Notes: generated by a model not told the origin, from the sequence alone. Numbered from the stretch's first letter, positions 1 through 7,400 are shown. The stretch: DNA of 7,609 bases from an uncultured Sphingomonadales bacterium (GCA_903911985.1 CAIWFP010000055.1:1-7609); one strand, 5' to 3'. Translations and numbers: made by a program.

Positions 1-56
1 CGGCAATGTCACGCGCCAGTGCGCCCTTCCCTCTGTGCCGATTGGCTTCACCCGCT
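1..56. other. Short leader at the window edge, no gene seen
   Basis: These 56 bases precede the first gene. An ATG at position 6 is in frame with the DUF1489 gene, but the 17 residues it would add do not resemble the family N-terminus. I see no convincing promoter, Shine-Dalgarno sequence or terminator here. The stretch may be upstream spacer or the tail of a gene outside the window. Confidence 0.4.
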
Positions 57-482
57 ATGCCGCTTCACCTCACCAAGATCGCCTTTGGCGTGCAGAGCAT
101 CGACGATTTGCGCCAAAGGCTGGAGCGCCATGCCGCAACATCCGAGGGCGAGGCCCGGCTGCACACCCGTAACCTGCCCAAACGCGCCGAGGAACTGGTG
201 GGCGGCTCGCTCTACTGGATTTATGCCCACACGCTGGTGGCCCGCTCGCCGCTGCTTGGGTTTACGCGGGCAGAGGATGGGCGCTGGGCGATCCGGCTGG
301 AGCCACGGCTGATCCCCATCGTCGCCACACCGCGCCGCGCCCATCAGGGCTGGCGCTATCTGGCGCCAGAGGATGCGCCGCCAGACATTTCCTTGGCGGA
401 CCTGCCCGATGGCACGGTTCCCGATGCTGACGCCATGCCCGGCAATCTGGCTGGCGAACTGGCGCGGCTTGGCCTGATCTAG
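57..482 (+). CDS. DUF1489 family protein (conserved alphaproteobacterial protein of unknown function)
   Basis: This 141-residue protein matches what I know of the DUF1489 family, small soluble proteins largely confined to Alphaproteobacteria, with no established function. Recognisable parts are the N-terminal beta segment MPLHLTKIAFGV (1-12), a basic TRNLPKRAEEL stretch (37-47), the GGSLYWI core (49-55) and PRRAHQGWRYL (92-102). There is no signal peptide, membrane segment or metal-binding Cys cluster, so it is probably cytoplasmic. I chose ATG 57 over the in-frame ATG at 6 because family members begin directly at the 'hLhLxKLxxGV' strand; neither start has a good Shine-Dalgarno sequence. The gene ends 11 bases from the stop of the convergent nudC gene, so the two transcripts must overlap or share a terminator. 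Family assignment is fairly sure; function is unknown. Confidence 0.85.
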   Translation: MPLHLTKIAFGVQSIDDLRQRLERHAATSEGEARLHTRNLPKRAEELVGGSLYWIYAHTLVARSPLLGFTRAEDGRWAIRLEPRLIPIVATPRRAHQGWRYLAPEDAPPDISLADLPDGTVPDADAMPGNLAGELARLGLI

Positions 483-493
483 CGAGGCACCAG

Positions 494-1486
494 TCAGGCG
501 CCACTATCCAGCCAGTGGCGCAGCAGATGCCATGCCACGGCATGGGGCGGCGGGGCGACAAAAGCCTCGCCCTCCTCGCCCCGCTGCCCGGCGGCCATGG
601 CCTCGGCCACCTCGGCGCGGGTGAACCAGCGGGCTTCCTCCAGCTCGGTGGTGTCGATCGTCAGCTCCGCGCTGGTGGCAATGGCATGGCAGCCGATCAT
701 CAGCGAGGCGGGAAAGGGCCACGGCTGGCTGGCCACATAGCTGACCGCGCTCACCCGCAGGCCCGCCTCTTCCCACACCTCGCGGGCCACCGCCTCCTCA
801 ATCGCCTCGCCGGGCTCGACAAAGCCGGCCAGCGTGGAGAATCGCCCCCGGGCAAAACGTGGCTGGCGGCCCAGCAACAGCCGGCCCTCGTGCTCCACGC
901 TCATGATCACCACCGGGTCGGTGCGGGGATAATGCTCGGCGCGGCAGGCGTCGTTCAGGCAATTGCGCTGCCAGCCACCGCGCGCCAGCACCGTGGCGCT
1001 GCCGCAGCGCGCGCAAAAGCGGTGCCGCGCGTGCCACCCCGCCAGCGACCGCGCGGCGCCATAGAGCGCCAGTTCCTCTGTCGGCAGCATCGCCAATACC
1101 CGCCACAGCCGGGGGCCCGGCGGGCTGATGCTGGCCGAGGAGGTTGGCGGCACCGCGGCAAAGCAGCCCCGCCCATCGGGCAACAGCCCCAGAAACAGCA
1201 GCTCGGCGCCTGCGTCCACCTCGGCCGGCACACCCCATGCCAGCGACAGGCTGCCATATTCATCCGCCTCGCCCAGCACCGGGTCTAGCCCATCCATCCG
1301 CAGCAAAACCCCGTGCGCCGCCAGATCGGCCAAGGCCCGGGTATCATTGCGCAAATGGTCGGCCCGGTCGACCCGCGCACCGGCGAAGGCGACGGCCCTT
1401 GGCAAAATGGAAGGCTGCAAGGCGGAACCGGGCATCAGCGTGCTATCGGCATTGGGGGTGTGCAAGCTCTTCTCTCCCACATTCAT
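494..1486 (-). CDS. nudC: NAD(+) diphosphatase NudC (Nudix hydrolase, NAD-RNA decapping type)
   Basis: NudC hydrolyses NAD(H) to NMN(H) and AMP in the cytoplasm, and family members remove NAD caps from RNA 5' ends. Three marks are visible in the 330 residues. The first is a zinc ribbon with Cys158, Cys161, Cys176 and Cys181. The second is a complete Nudix box at 221-243 (Gly221, Glu227, Arg235-Glu236, Glu239-Glu240, Gly242), which binds the catalytic divalent metals. The third is the NudC-specific SQPWPFPAS motif at 253-261, just after the box, which separates NudC from other Nudix enzymes. An N-terminal domain of about 150 residues precedes the zinc ribbon, as usual. The gene starts 31 bases after the mutY stop on the same strand, so the two are probably cotranscribed. 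The true start is uncertain: ATG 1486 has no visible Shine-Dalgarno sequence, whereas TTG 1465 (codon 8) has GGGAGAG six bases upstream, giving 323 residues. Confidence 0.95.
   Translation of the reverse strand: MNVGEKSLHTPNADSTLMPGSALQPSILPRAVAFAGARVDRADHLRNDTRALADLAAHGVLLRMDGLDPVLGEADEYGSLSLAWGVPAEVDAGAELLFLGLLPDGRGCFAAVPPTSSASISPPGPRLWRVLAMLPTEELALYGAARSLAGWHARHRFCARCGSATVLARGGWQRNCLNDACRAEHYPRTDPVVIMSVEHEGRLLLGRQPRFARGRFSTLAGFVEPGEAIEEAVAREVWEEAGLRVSAVSYVASQPWPFPASLMIGCHAIATSAELTIDTTELEEARWFTRAEVAEAMAAGQRGEEGEAFVAPPPHAVAWHLLRHWLDSGA
1472..1478 (-). promoter_or_regulatory. Shine-Dalgarno sequence favouring a TTG start for nudC
   Basis: The minus strand reads GGGAGAG here, six bases before a TTG codon at 1465-1463 that is in frame with nudC. 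It lies inside codons 3-5 counted from ATG 1486, which itself lacks a ribosome-binding site. The N-terminal residues are not conserved in the family, so sequence alone does not decide between the two starts. Confidence 0.45.
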
Positions 1487-1517
1487 GTTCGGCGCATTTT
1501 GGGTCGGCGCTTATTCG

Positions 1518-2657
1518 TCATTGGGGCCACACCAGCCGCGCCGCCTTGGCATAGAGCGTCGGCAGGCCAGCCTCGGCCAAACGTGCCAGTGGCCACCACC
1601 GGCCGCCGCCCGCTTCGGCGTCACCCGGCAGGCTATCCCAATCCGCGCCCAAGTCCACTGGGGAATCCACTGGCGAATATACCGCCAATTCCAGCCGCAA
1701 GGAAAAATGGGTAAAGACATGCGCCACCGCGCCAGCCACGTGCCACGGGCCGGGCAGCGGGGCGACGCCATCGCCGCGCACGCTGCCGCCATCCCCCTTC
1801 GCGCTCCAGCCATCATCGGGCAGAGCCAGCATACCGCCCAGCATGCCCCGGGCAGGCCGACGCACCAGCCACACCTCCTGCTGGCCCTCACCTCCGCGCG
1901 TAATCCAGAAGGCCCGGCCGCGCCGCTCCGGCTTGGGCGCCTTTCGCGCCTTCACGGGATAGGCGGTCTCGTCACCCTGCGCATGGGCGGCGCAATCCTT
2001 CGCCAACGGGCAGAGCAGGCAAGCAGGCGCCCGCGTGGTGCAGACCGTGGCGCCCAGATCCATCATCCCTTGCGCGAAATCGCCGGCGCGCAGATCGGGC
2101 GTCAGCGTATCAGTGGCCGCGCGAATCTCCGCCTTACCGGCAGGCAGCGGTGTGGCGATGGCGAAAAGCCGGGCGACGACCCGCTCGACATTGGCATCCA
2201 CCACCACCGCACGCTGGCCAAAGGCGATGGCCGCCACCGCCGCCGCCGTATAGGCCCCCAGCCCCGGCAGGGCGCGCAAGCCCGCCTCGCTATCGGGAAA
2301 TACGCCGGCCCCATCACCGGGCCTGCCCGCCACCGCCTTTGCACAGGCCACCAGGTTGCGGGCGCGGGCATAATAGCCCAGCCCCGCCCATGCCGCCATT
2401 ACCTCGCCCTCGTCGGCGGCGGCCAGCGCGGCGACTGTGGGCCAGCGCTGGGTGAAACGCTCGAAATAGGGGATGACGGCGGCGACGGTGGTCTGTTGCA
2501 GCATCACTTCCGACAGCCACACCCGATAGGGATCGGCCCGATTCGCCCCCGGTATTTGGCCGGGCATTTGGCCCGGCCTTTCGCGCCACGGCAACACGCG
2601 GGCATACGCGTCATACCAGCGCAGCAACCGGGCGGACATGCCGCCAGCGCGGCCCAT
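1518..2657 (-). CDS. mutY: A/G-specific adenine DNA glycosylase MutY
   Basis: MutY excises adenine paired with 8-oxoguanine in base excision repair, preventing G:C to T:A transversions. Using ATG 2657 (379 residues), the order is: helical N-terminus with catalytic Glu50 in LSEVMLQQTTV; helix-hairpin-helix LPGLGAYTA (130-138) followed by catalytic Asp154 in VDANVERV; the [4Fe-4S] cluster ligands Cys206, Cys213, Cys216 and Cys222 in the classic C-x6-C-x2-C-x5-C spacing; and a C-terminal Nudix-like 8-oxoG recognition domain with the HVFTHFSL motif near 313-320. All key residues are intact. In-frame starts exist at 2810, 2708, 2657 and 2639. I prefer 2657, which has AGGGGG eight bases upstream and avoids overlap with the divergent gene; 2639 begins closer to conserved sequence and is also possible. 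Two 12-base tandem duplications give PGQMPGQI near the N-terminus and SPVDSPVD in the C-terminal domain. mutY is probably the first gene of a mutY-nudC transcript. Confidence 0.95.
   Translation of the reverse strand: MGRAGGMSARLLRWYDAYARVLPWRERPGQMPGQIPGANRADPYRVWLSEVMLQQTTVAAVIPYFERFTQRWPTVAALAAADEGEVMAAWAGLGYYARARNLVACAKAVAGRPGDGAGVFPDSEAGLRALPGLGAYTAAAVAAIAFGQRAVVVDANVERVVARLFAIATPLPAGKAEIRAATDTLTPDLRAGDFAQGMMDLGATVCTTRAPACLLCPLAKDCAAHAQGDETAYPVKARKAPKPERRGRAFWITRGGEGQQEVWLVRRPARGMLGGMLALPDDGWSAKGDGGSVRGDGVAPLPGPWHVAGAVAHVFTHFSLRLELAVYSPVDSPVDLGADWDSLPGDAEAGGGRWWPLARLAEAGLPTLYAKAARLVWPQ
1654..1677. repeat. Tandem 12-base duplication in mutY
   Basis: TCCACTGGGGAA (1654-1665) is followed directly by TCCACTGGCGAA (1666-1677), with 11 of 12 bases identical. 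The unit is a whole number of codons and encodes SPVD-SPVD on the minus strand. It lies in the C-terminal recognition domain, outside the conserved motifs, so it is probably a tolerated loop extension. Confidence 0.8.
2551..2574. repeat. Tandem 12-base duplication near the mutY N-terminus
   Basis: GGTATTTGGCCG and GGCATTTGGCCC are adjacent and match at 10 of 12 bases. On the minus strand they give the repeated PGQ-(M/I) residues just after LPWRER and before the conserved DPYRVWLSE segment. The reading frame is kept, and the catalytic Glu lies downstream and is unaffected. Confidence 0.7.
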
Positions 2658-2704
2658 CGCTGCCGCCCCCTGTCCTTCACCCTCGTCTCTTGCTGCTCTG
2701 GCGT

Positions 2705-2726
2705 CCATGCCTGCGCTATGGCATGG
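2705..2726. repeat. Inverted repeat in the mutY / DUF721 divergent region
   Basis: CCATGCC (2705-2711) and GGCATGG (2720-2726) are perfect 7-base inverted arms around an 8-base spacer. The right arm contains the chosen ATG of the DUF721 gene (2723). The left arm contains, on the minus strand, an alternative in-frame ATG of mutY (2708). It could be an operator between the divergent genes or an RNA hairpin covering the start codon. With arms this short in GC-rich DNA, chance is also possible. I found no convincing -35/-10 pair in the 65 bases between the genes. Confidence 0.4.
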
Positions 2727-3367
2727 CTGGCGGCGTGACGAAACGGGATAGCTCATCGCAGGACAACGGGGCCGACAATCCGCCTGGCACCCCCTCGGCG
2801 CGCGCGGCAAAGCCCGCCGTCACCCCCCCCGCCAAACCCGCCGCCCGCAAGTTCGAGCGCCAGTTCGAGCGCCAGTTCGAGCGTCCTCGGGGCGGCCCGG
2901 CCCGCGCCATCGCCGATCTGATGCCCGAGATCGGCCGCACCGCCTTTCGCCGCTTCGGCTTCGTGCAATCCAGCGTCGTCACCCGCTGGCCCGAGATCGT
3001 CGGCGAGGCCCATGCCCGCGTCTGCAGCCCGGAGGCGATCCGCTTCCCCCCGGGAGAGAAGAGCGATGGCATCCTGCAATTGCTGGTGGAGCCCGGCCAC
3101 GCCCCGATCATCCAGCACGTCATCCCCGAGATCATCGAGCGGGTGAACCGCTTTTTCGGCTATAACGCGGTAGGGCGGGTGAAGCTGCGGCAGGGCGCCG
3201 TCAAACAGGACGCGCCCCCTGCCCAGCGCCCGGTGGCGCCGCCGTCACTGCGCCCCATCCCCATGGAACTGGGCGAGAGCCTGCGCGACATTGGCGACAA
3301 CGAGCTGCGTGCCGTGCTCGAATCGCTGGCGCGCAGTCTGGTGGAAAAGGAAGAGAAGGACCCCTGA
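2723..3367 (+). CDS. DUF721 (DciA-like) protein, probable replicative helicase loader
   Basis: This 214-residue protein carries a DUF721 domain at about 60-157. Visible marks are the ADLMPEIGRTAFRRFGF helix, the RWPEIVG motif with Trp89-Pro90 (88-94), a beta segment (GILQLLVE), and the helix ending in INxFFGY-like VNRFFGYNAVGRVKL. The family is now called DciA, after the bacterial DnaB helicase loader or operator; that role is known from other species and inferred here. Residues 1-59 are Pro/Ala/Arg-rich, look disordered, and include the FERQ-FERQ-FERP repeat. A Pro-rich linker and a short acidic helix (184-212) form the tail. ATG 2723 was chosen over TTG 2690 because it does not run further into the mutY leader; GTG 2735 is possible, and none has a clear Shine-Dalgarno sequence. 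It heads the plus-strand set DUF721 / DsbA-like / smc, an order conserved in alphaproteobacteria. Confidence 0.85.
   Translation: MAGGVTKRDSSSQDNGADNPPGTPSARAAKPAVTPPAKPAARKFERQFERQFERPRGGPARAIADLMPEIGRTAFRRFGFVQSSVVTRWPEIVGEAHARVCSPEAIRFPPGEKSDGILQLLVEPGHAPIIQHVIPEIIERVNRFFGYNAVGRVKLRQGAVKQDAPPAQRPVAPPSLRPIPMELGESLRDIGDNELRAVLESLARSLVEKEEKDP
2851..2886. repeat. Three tandem 12-base repeats in the DUF721 gene
   Basis: GTTCGAGCGCCA occurs at 2851-2862 and identically at 2863-2874, then as GTTCGAGCGTCC at 2875-2886 (10 of 12). It encodes FERQ-FERQ-FERP at residues 44-55, in the basic disordered stretch just before the DUF721 domain. The two identical copies suggest a recent expansion; copy number may differ between strains. 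Confidence 0.9.
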
Positions 3368-3533
3368 TCCGCGCCCACTCCGCGCCGGCCCATTTGCGCC
3401 GCATGGCGCCAACAGGGCTGCGCCGCGCGCTGTTTTGGCAAAAATGTGCAAAAGCGGCATGGGTCCCGGCGCTTTTCCCTTCAATCACCGCTGGCGCTGG
3501 GCTAGCGATACCGCCAGCATTCACGAGGTCCGC

Positions 3534-3581
3534 ATTCAAAAAGGCCCGTATTCAAAAAGGCCCGTACTCAAAAAAGGATAG
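3534..3581 (+). repeat. Three tandem 16-base repeats just upstream of the DsbA-like gene
   Basis: ATTCAAAAAGGCCCGT occurs at 3534-3549 and identically at 3550-3565. A diverged third copy, ACTCAAAAAAGGATAG, lies at 3566-3581. Each copy holds an AAAAAGG core that resembles a Shine-Dalgarno sequence, and only the third is correctly placed before the ATG at 3588. The unit is not a codon multiple and the repeats lie outside any gene. Confidence 0.9.
3574..3578 (+). promoter_or_regulatory. Shine-Dalgarno sequence of the DsbA-like gene
   Basis: AAGGA ends nine bases before ATG 3588, within the third copy of the 16-base repeat. It supports the 3588 start over the downstream in-frame ATGs. Confidence 0.7.
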
Positions 3582-3587
3582 CCGCCC

Positions 3588-4385
3588 ATGTCGCGCCCGG
3601 TTTCGTTGAATTTCCTGCGCAGCCGCGCATTCGCCAGTGTCCCCGTGCGCCGCATCCTGCGCCAGATGGTGCTGATGGGCGTGACCATGCCGCTCGCCCT
3701 CGGCCTGCTGGCCTGCCACAAGGCCGATGGTCAATCCACCGGCGACACCGTGGCCCGCGTGGCACCGCCCCATGGCAAGAGCTGGTCGGCCATCGTCGCC
3801 CCCACGCCCGATGGCGGCATGGTGATGGGCAACCCCAATGCGCCCATCAAGCTCCTGGAATATGGCTCGCTGTCCTGCCCGCACTGCGCCCATCTCGCCA
3901 ATGAGGGCATGACCAAGCTGATCGGCACCTATGTCAACAGCGGCAGGGTCAGCTATGAATATCGCAGCTTTGCCATTCACGGCATCGACATCCCGCTCAC
4001 CGTGCTGGTGCGCTGCGCGGATAAATCGGCCTTCTTCGGTCTGGTCGAACAACTCTATGCCAATCAGGATGCGATGTTGAAGCGGGCAATGGAAGGTCAG
4101 GCGCAGGCCAAGGCGTCCGAAACCCTGCCCCCGGCCCAGCGCCTTACCGCCATGTCCGATGCCTATGGCTTCACCCAGTTCTTCGCGGCGCGGGGCGTGC
4201 CGCTGGCCAAGGCCCATGCGTGCCTTGCCAACACAGCTTCCGCCGTCACCGTCGCCAAGCAGGCCGAGACATGGGGCAACAGCGGCATCGATTCCACCCC
4301 CACCCTCATCATCCATGGCACCCGCAGCACCGCGCTCAGCTGGCCCGATCTCGAGGCCGCGCTGAAGGCGGCGGGCGCCCGCTGA
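3588..4385 (+). CDS. DsbA-like thiol-disulfide oxidoreductase, predicted lipoprotein
   Basis: This 265-residue protein has a DsbA/BdbD-type thioredoxin fold. The redox motif Cys97-Pro-His-Cys100 follows the strand LLEYGSLS, and the cis-proline is Pro238 in STPTLII; both are typical of periplasmic DsbA-like enzymes. A basic N-terminus (1-26), a hydrophobic stretch (27-41) and LLAC ending at Cys43 look like a lipoprotein signal, so mature protein probably starts at Cys43 and is membrane-anchored, facing the periplasm. Leu at -2 makes the lipobox slightly atypical; a plain membrane anchor is the alternative. Two further cysteines, 143 and 212, could form a structural disulfide. The start is supported by AAGGA nine bases upstream, though the n-region is long and in-frame ATGs at codons 27, 30 and 34 exist. 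It sits between the DUF721 gene and smc as in other alphaproteobacteria; its substrates cannot be read from sequence. Confidence 0.88.
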   Translation: MSRPVSLNFLRSRAFASVPVRRILRQMVLMGVTMPLALGLLACHKADGQSTGDTVARVAPPHGKSWSAIVAPTPDGGMVMGNPNAPIKLLEYGSLSCPHCAHLANEGMTKLIGTYVNSGRVSYEYRSFAIHGIDIPLTVLVRCADKSAFFGLVEQLYANQDAMLKRAMEGQAQAKASETLPPAQRLTAMSDAYGFTQFFAARGVPLAKAHACLANTASAVTVAKQAETWGNSGIDSTPTLIIHGTRSTALSWPDLEAALKAAGAR

Positions 4386-4387
4386 AC

Positions 4388-4417
4388 ATGGCGCCGCAAG
4401 GCCAGTCCATCCGCTGA
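4388..4417 (+). other. Nine-codon reading frame whose stop overlaps the smc start (TGATG)
   Basis: ATG 4388 opens a frame of nine codons (MAPQGQSIR) that ends in TGA at 4415-4417. The last base of this stop is the first base of the smc ATG. It begins two bases after the stop of the DsbA-like gene. Since smc lacks a well-spaced Shine-Dalgarno sequence (the nearest AAGG is 15 bases away), terminating ribosomes could re-initiate on smc. This is positional inference only, and translation of the short frame is unproven. Confidence 0.25.
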
Positions 4418-7400
4418 TGCGCATCCGTCGGCTCAAGCTTTCGGGGTTTAAAAGCTTCGTTGAGCCGGCGGAGTTGCGCATCGAGGCGGGGCTGACCGGG
4501 GTGGTTGGCCCCAATGGCTGCGGCAAATCCAATCTGCTGGAAGCCATCCGCTGGGTCATGGGCGAAAACTCGCCCAAATCCATGCGCAGCGGCGGCATGG
4601 AAGACGTCATCTTCGCCGGCACGCAGGGGCGCGCGCCCCGCGATTTCGCCGAGGTGGTGCTGTTCGCCAGCGATGGTGATGGCGAGGATCTGGAGGTCGT
4701 GCGCCGTATCGAGCGCGGCGCGGGCAGCGCCTATCGGGTGAATGGCCGCGATGTCCGCGCCAAGGACGTCAGCCTCATCTTCGCCGATGCCGCCACCGGC
4801 GCCCACTCGCCGGCATTGGTCTCCCAGGGGCGAATCGCCGCCGTCATCGCCGCCAAGCCCGCCGAGCGGCGCATGATGCTGGAGGAAGCGGCGGGCATCG
4901 CCGGGCTGCATGTGCGCCGCCGTGATGCCGAACAGAAGCTGCGCGCCACCGAGGCCAATCTCGCCCGGCTCGAGGATATCATGGCGGGGCTCGATTCGCA
5001 GATCGCGGGGCTGCGGCGTCAGGCGCGCGCGGCGGAGCGGTATCGGGGCCTGTCCGAAAATATCCGCTTGGCCGAGGCACGGCAATTGTTCGCCCGCTGG
5101 CGCGATACCGCCGCCGCCGCCGATGCCGCCCGCCTCGCCGCCGCTCAGGCCGAAACGCGGGTTAACGAGGCGCAAACCGGTGCCAAGGCCGCGCAAGAGG
5201 CGCAAGGTTCCGCCGCCGTGGCCCTTGCCGAGGCGCGCGACACCCTCGCCGACCGGCGCGACGATGCCAGCGCCCACGGCCACCGCATGGCGACCCTCAC
5301 CAGCCAACTGGAGGCCGCCGAACAGCGGCTTGCCGATCTCGACCGCCAGCACAAGCGTTTGGAGGAGGATCGCGTCGAGGCTGACCGCCTGACCCATGAC
5401 GCCGCTGAAGCCCTCGCCCGGCTGGAGCGCGAACTGGCCGAGGGGCGGGACACTCTGGCCGCCGAGGAGGCCCTGCGCCCGTCGCTGGCCCATGCGCTCG
5501 GTGCCGCCGAAGCCGCCTCGCGCGCCGCCGAGCTGGCCTTCGCGCAGGCCACCGCCGAACAGGCCGGGGTGGAGGCGGAATGGCGTGTGGCCGAGGCCGG
5601 TGTGGCCGCAGCCGAAGCCCGCGCCACCCGCCTTGCCGCCGAAATCGCCCGCCAGCAAGCCGCCCGTGATGCCCTTGGCGCCGATGACGCGGCCGAGGCG
5701 GCGGTGGCGGCGGCTCTCACCCGGCGCGAGGAAGCCAGTGCCGCGCTGGCACAGGCGCGGACCGCGCTGGAACAGGCCCAGTCCGCCCGCACCGCCCTGC
5801 AGAGCGCCCGCGATACCGCCGCGACCGCTCTCGCCGGGGCCAAGGCCGAACACGCCGGGGTGGACCGCGAATATCAGGCCCTGCTGCGCGACCGCGAGGC
5901 GCGAGCCCGCCAGTCGGCCTCGGCGCAAGGGCGGATGCTGGCGCTGGATCGGCTGCGCGCGGAGCCGGGTTATGAGCGGGCGCTGGCCGCCGTGCTGGGG
6001 CGCGATGCCAAGGCGCCGCTGGGCCCCGCGCCCGCCGGGGCTGATGGGCGTTTCTGGGCCGGGCGCTTCTGGACCGGTTCTGGCGCGCCCGCGCCGGTGG
6101 CCGACAGCCTTGCCGCCCATGTCCACGATTGCCCCCCGGAACTGGCCGCCCGCCTCGCGCTGGTGCATTGCGTTGAGGCCGACGACGACCGCGCGCTGGC
6201 GCCCGGCGAATGGCTGGTCACACGCGGCGGTGCCCTGCGCCGCTGGGACGGGTTCGTCGCCCGGGGCGAGGGCGCGGCGGAGGCCGCCCGGCTGGAGGCG
6301 GAAAACCGTTTTGTGGCCCTTGCCGAACAACTGCCCGCGCTGGCCGAGGCCATGGCCACTGCCGAGGCCGAAAATGCCCGCGTGGCGCAGGATCTTGTCG
6401 CCACCGGACAGGGGGCCATCGCCGCCGAACGCGCCATGGCACAGGCCAGCGAGGGCGAACGCGCCGCCCTGCGCGCGCTGGATGCCGCCGAGGATGCCCG
6501 CAGCCGCCTCGCCGCGCGCCGTGCCGACCTTGCCGCCGCCGCGACAGACCTTGTCGAGCAGCACGCGCAGGCCGAAGCGGAGTGCGCCGCCGCGCTTGCC
6601 GCCCGCGCCGCCCTGCCCGCGCCCGATGCCGGCCGCGCGGCGCTGTTGGTGGCGAGGGAGCGGCACGAGACCTCGCGCCTGACGCTGCAATCCGCCAGTG
6701 CCGCGCTGGCCTCGCAGGATCAGGCGCTGGCCGTTGCCCGCGAGCGCGCCGCCGCCCGCGCCGCCGACATCCGTGGCTGGCAGGCCCGCGCGGGCGACGC
6801 CGCCCGCCGCCTCGCTGAAATGACCCGGCGCTTCACCGAGATCGAGGAAGAACGCGCCGTCATCGCCGCCAAGCCCGAGGGGTTGCGCCGCGAGATCGAG
6901 CAGGGCGAGAGCATCCGCACCCGCATCGCCAGCGAAATGGCCGAGGCCGAAGCCGCCGTGGCCCAAACCACCGAGGCCTCCCGCACCGCCGATAGCGCCC
7001 TCTCCACCGCGCAGGAAGCGCTTGCCAGCGCCCGCGAGGCCCGCGCCGGCGCTGCCGCCCGCGCCGAGCACGAGGACCAGCGCCGCGCCGAGCTGGCGCG
7101 CCTCTGTGGCGAACGCTTCACCTGCCCACCGCCGCTGCTCGCCGAACGCTTCGCCTTCGCCCCCGCCGATATCGCCAGCGCCGAGGTGGAAAGTGCCGCG
7201 ATGGAGCGGCTTGTTGCCGATCGCGAGCGGCTTGGCCCGGTCAACCTCGTCGCCGCCGAGGAATTGACCGCCGCCGAGGCCCGTGCCAGCGAGGGCCAGA
7301 GCGAACGCGCCGATCTGGCCGAGGCCGTCGCCCGGCTGCGCGGCTCCATCGGCAACCTCAACCGCGAGGGCCGCGAACGCCTGCGCACCGCTTTCGAGGC

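Larger units (their letters stand above)
3368..3587. other. 220-base intergenic gap with a repeat-borne ribosome-binding site
   Basis: No convincing gene lies here. A 71-codon reading frame (3394-3609) has no family resemblance and runs into the next gene in another frame. An imperfect hairpin can form between GCCAACAG (3408-3415) and CTGTTTTGGC (3430-3439) with a two-base bulge, but no T-run follows, so it is not a clear terminator. TTGGCA (3435-3440) resembles a -35 box without an obvious -10 partner. The region 3435-3460 is noticeably A-richer than its surroundings, and the gap is large enough for a promoter serving the DsbA-like gene and smc. The last 50 bases hold the 16-base repeats. 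Confidence 0.5.

Noticed and set aside
483..493. Shared terminator between the convergent DUF1489 and nudC genes
   Set aside because: Only 11 bases separate the stops and I could not find a stable hairpin with T-runs on either side.
2690..2719. Promoter-like TTGCTG with CGCTAT 18 bases later before the DUF721 gene
   Set aside because: The -10 match is poor and would put the transcript start at or beyond ATG 2723; GC-rich sequence offers such matches by chance.
1128..2738. Open frame of 536 codons on the plus strand across mutY and nudC
   Set aside because: Both genes underneath have intact catalytic and metal-binding motifs on the minus strand. The plus-strand translation is Arg/Pro/His-rich with no recognisable domain, as expected of a GC-rich shadow.
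3408..3439. Possible rho-independent terminator after the DUF721 gene
   Set aside because: The stem GCCAACAG/CTGTTTTGGC has a bulge and a long loop, and is followed by A bases rather than a T-run.
3394..3609. Small plus-strand frame of 71 codons in the intergenic gap
   Set aside because: It has no ribosome-binding site, no family resemblance, a lysine-rich tail made by the 16-base repeats, and overlaps the better supported start at 3588.
3552..4622. Minus-strand frame of 356 codons across the DsbA-like gene and the smc start
   Set aside because: It is antisense to a thioredoxin-fold gene with a clear CPHC motif and ribosome-binding site, and shows no domain of its own.
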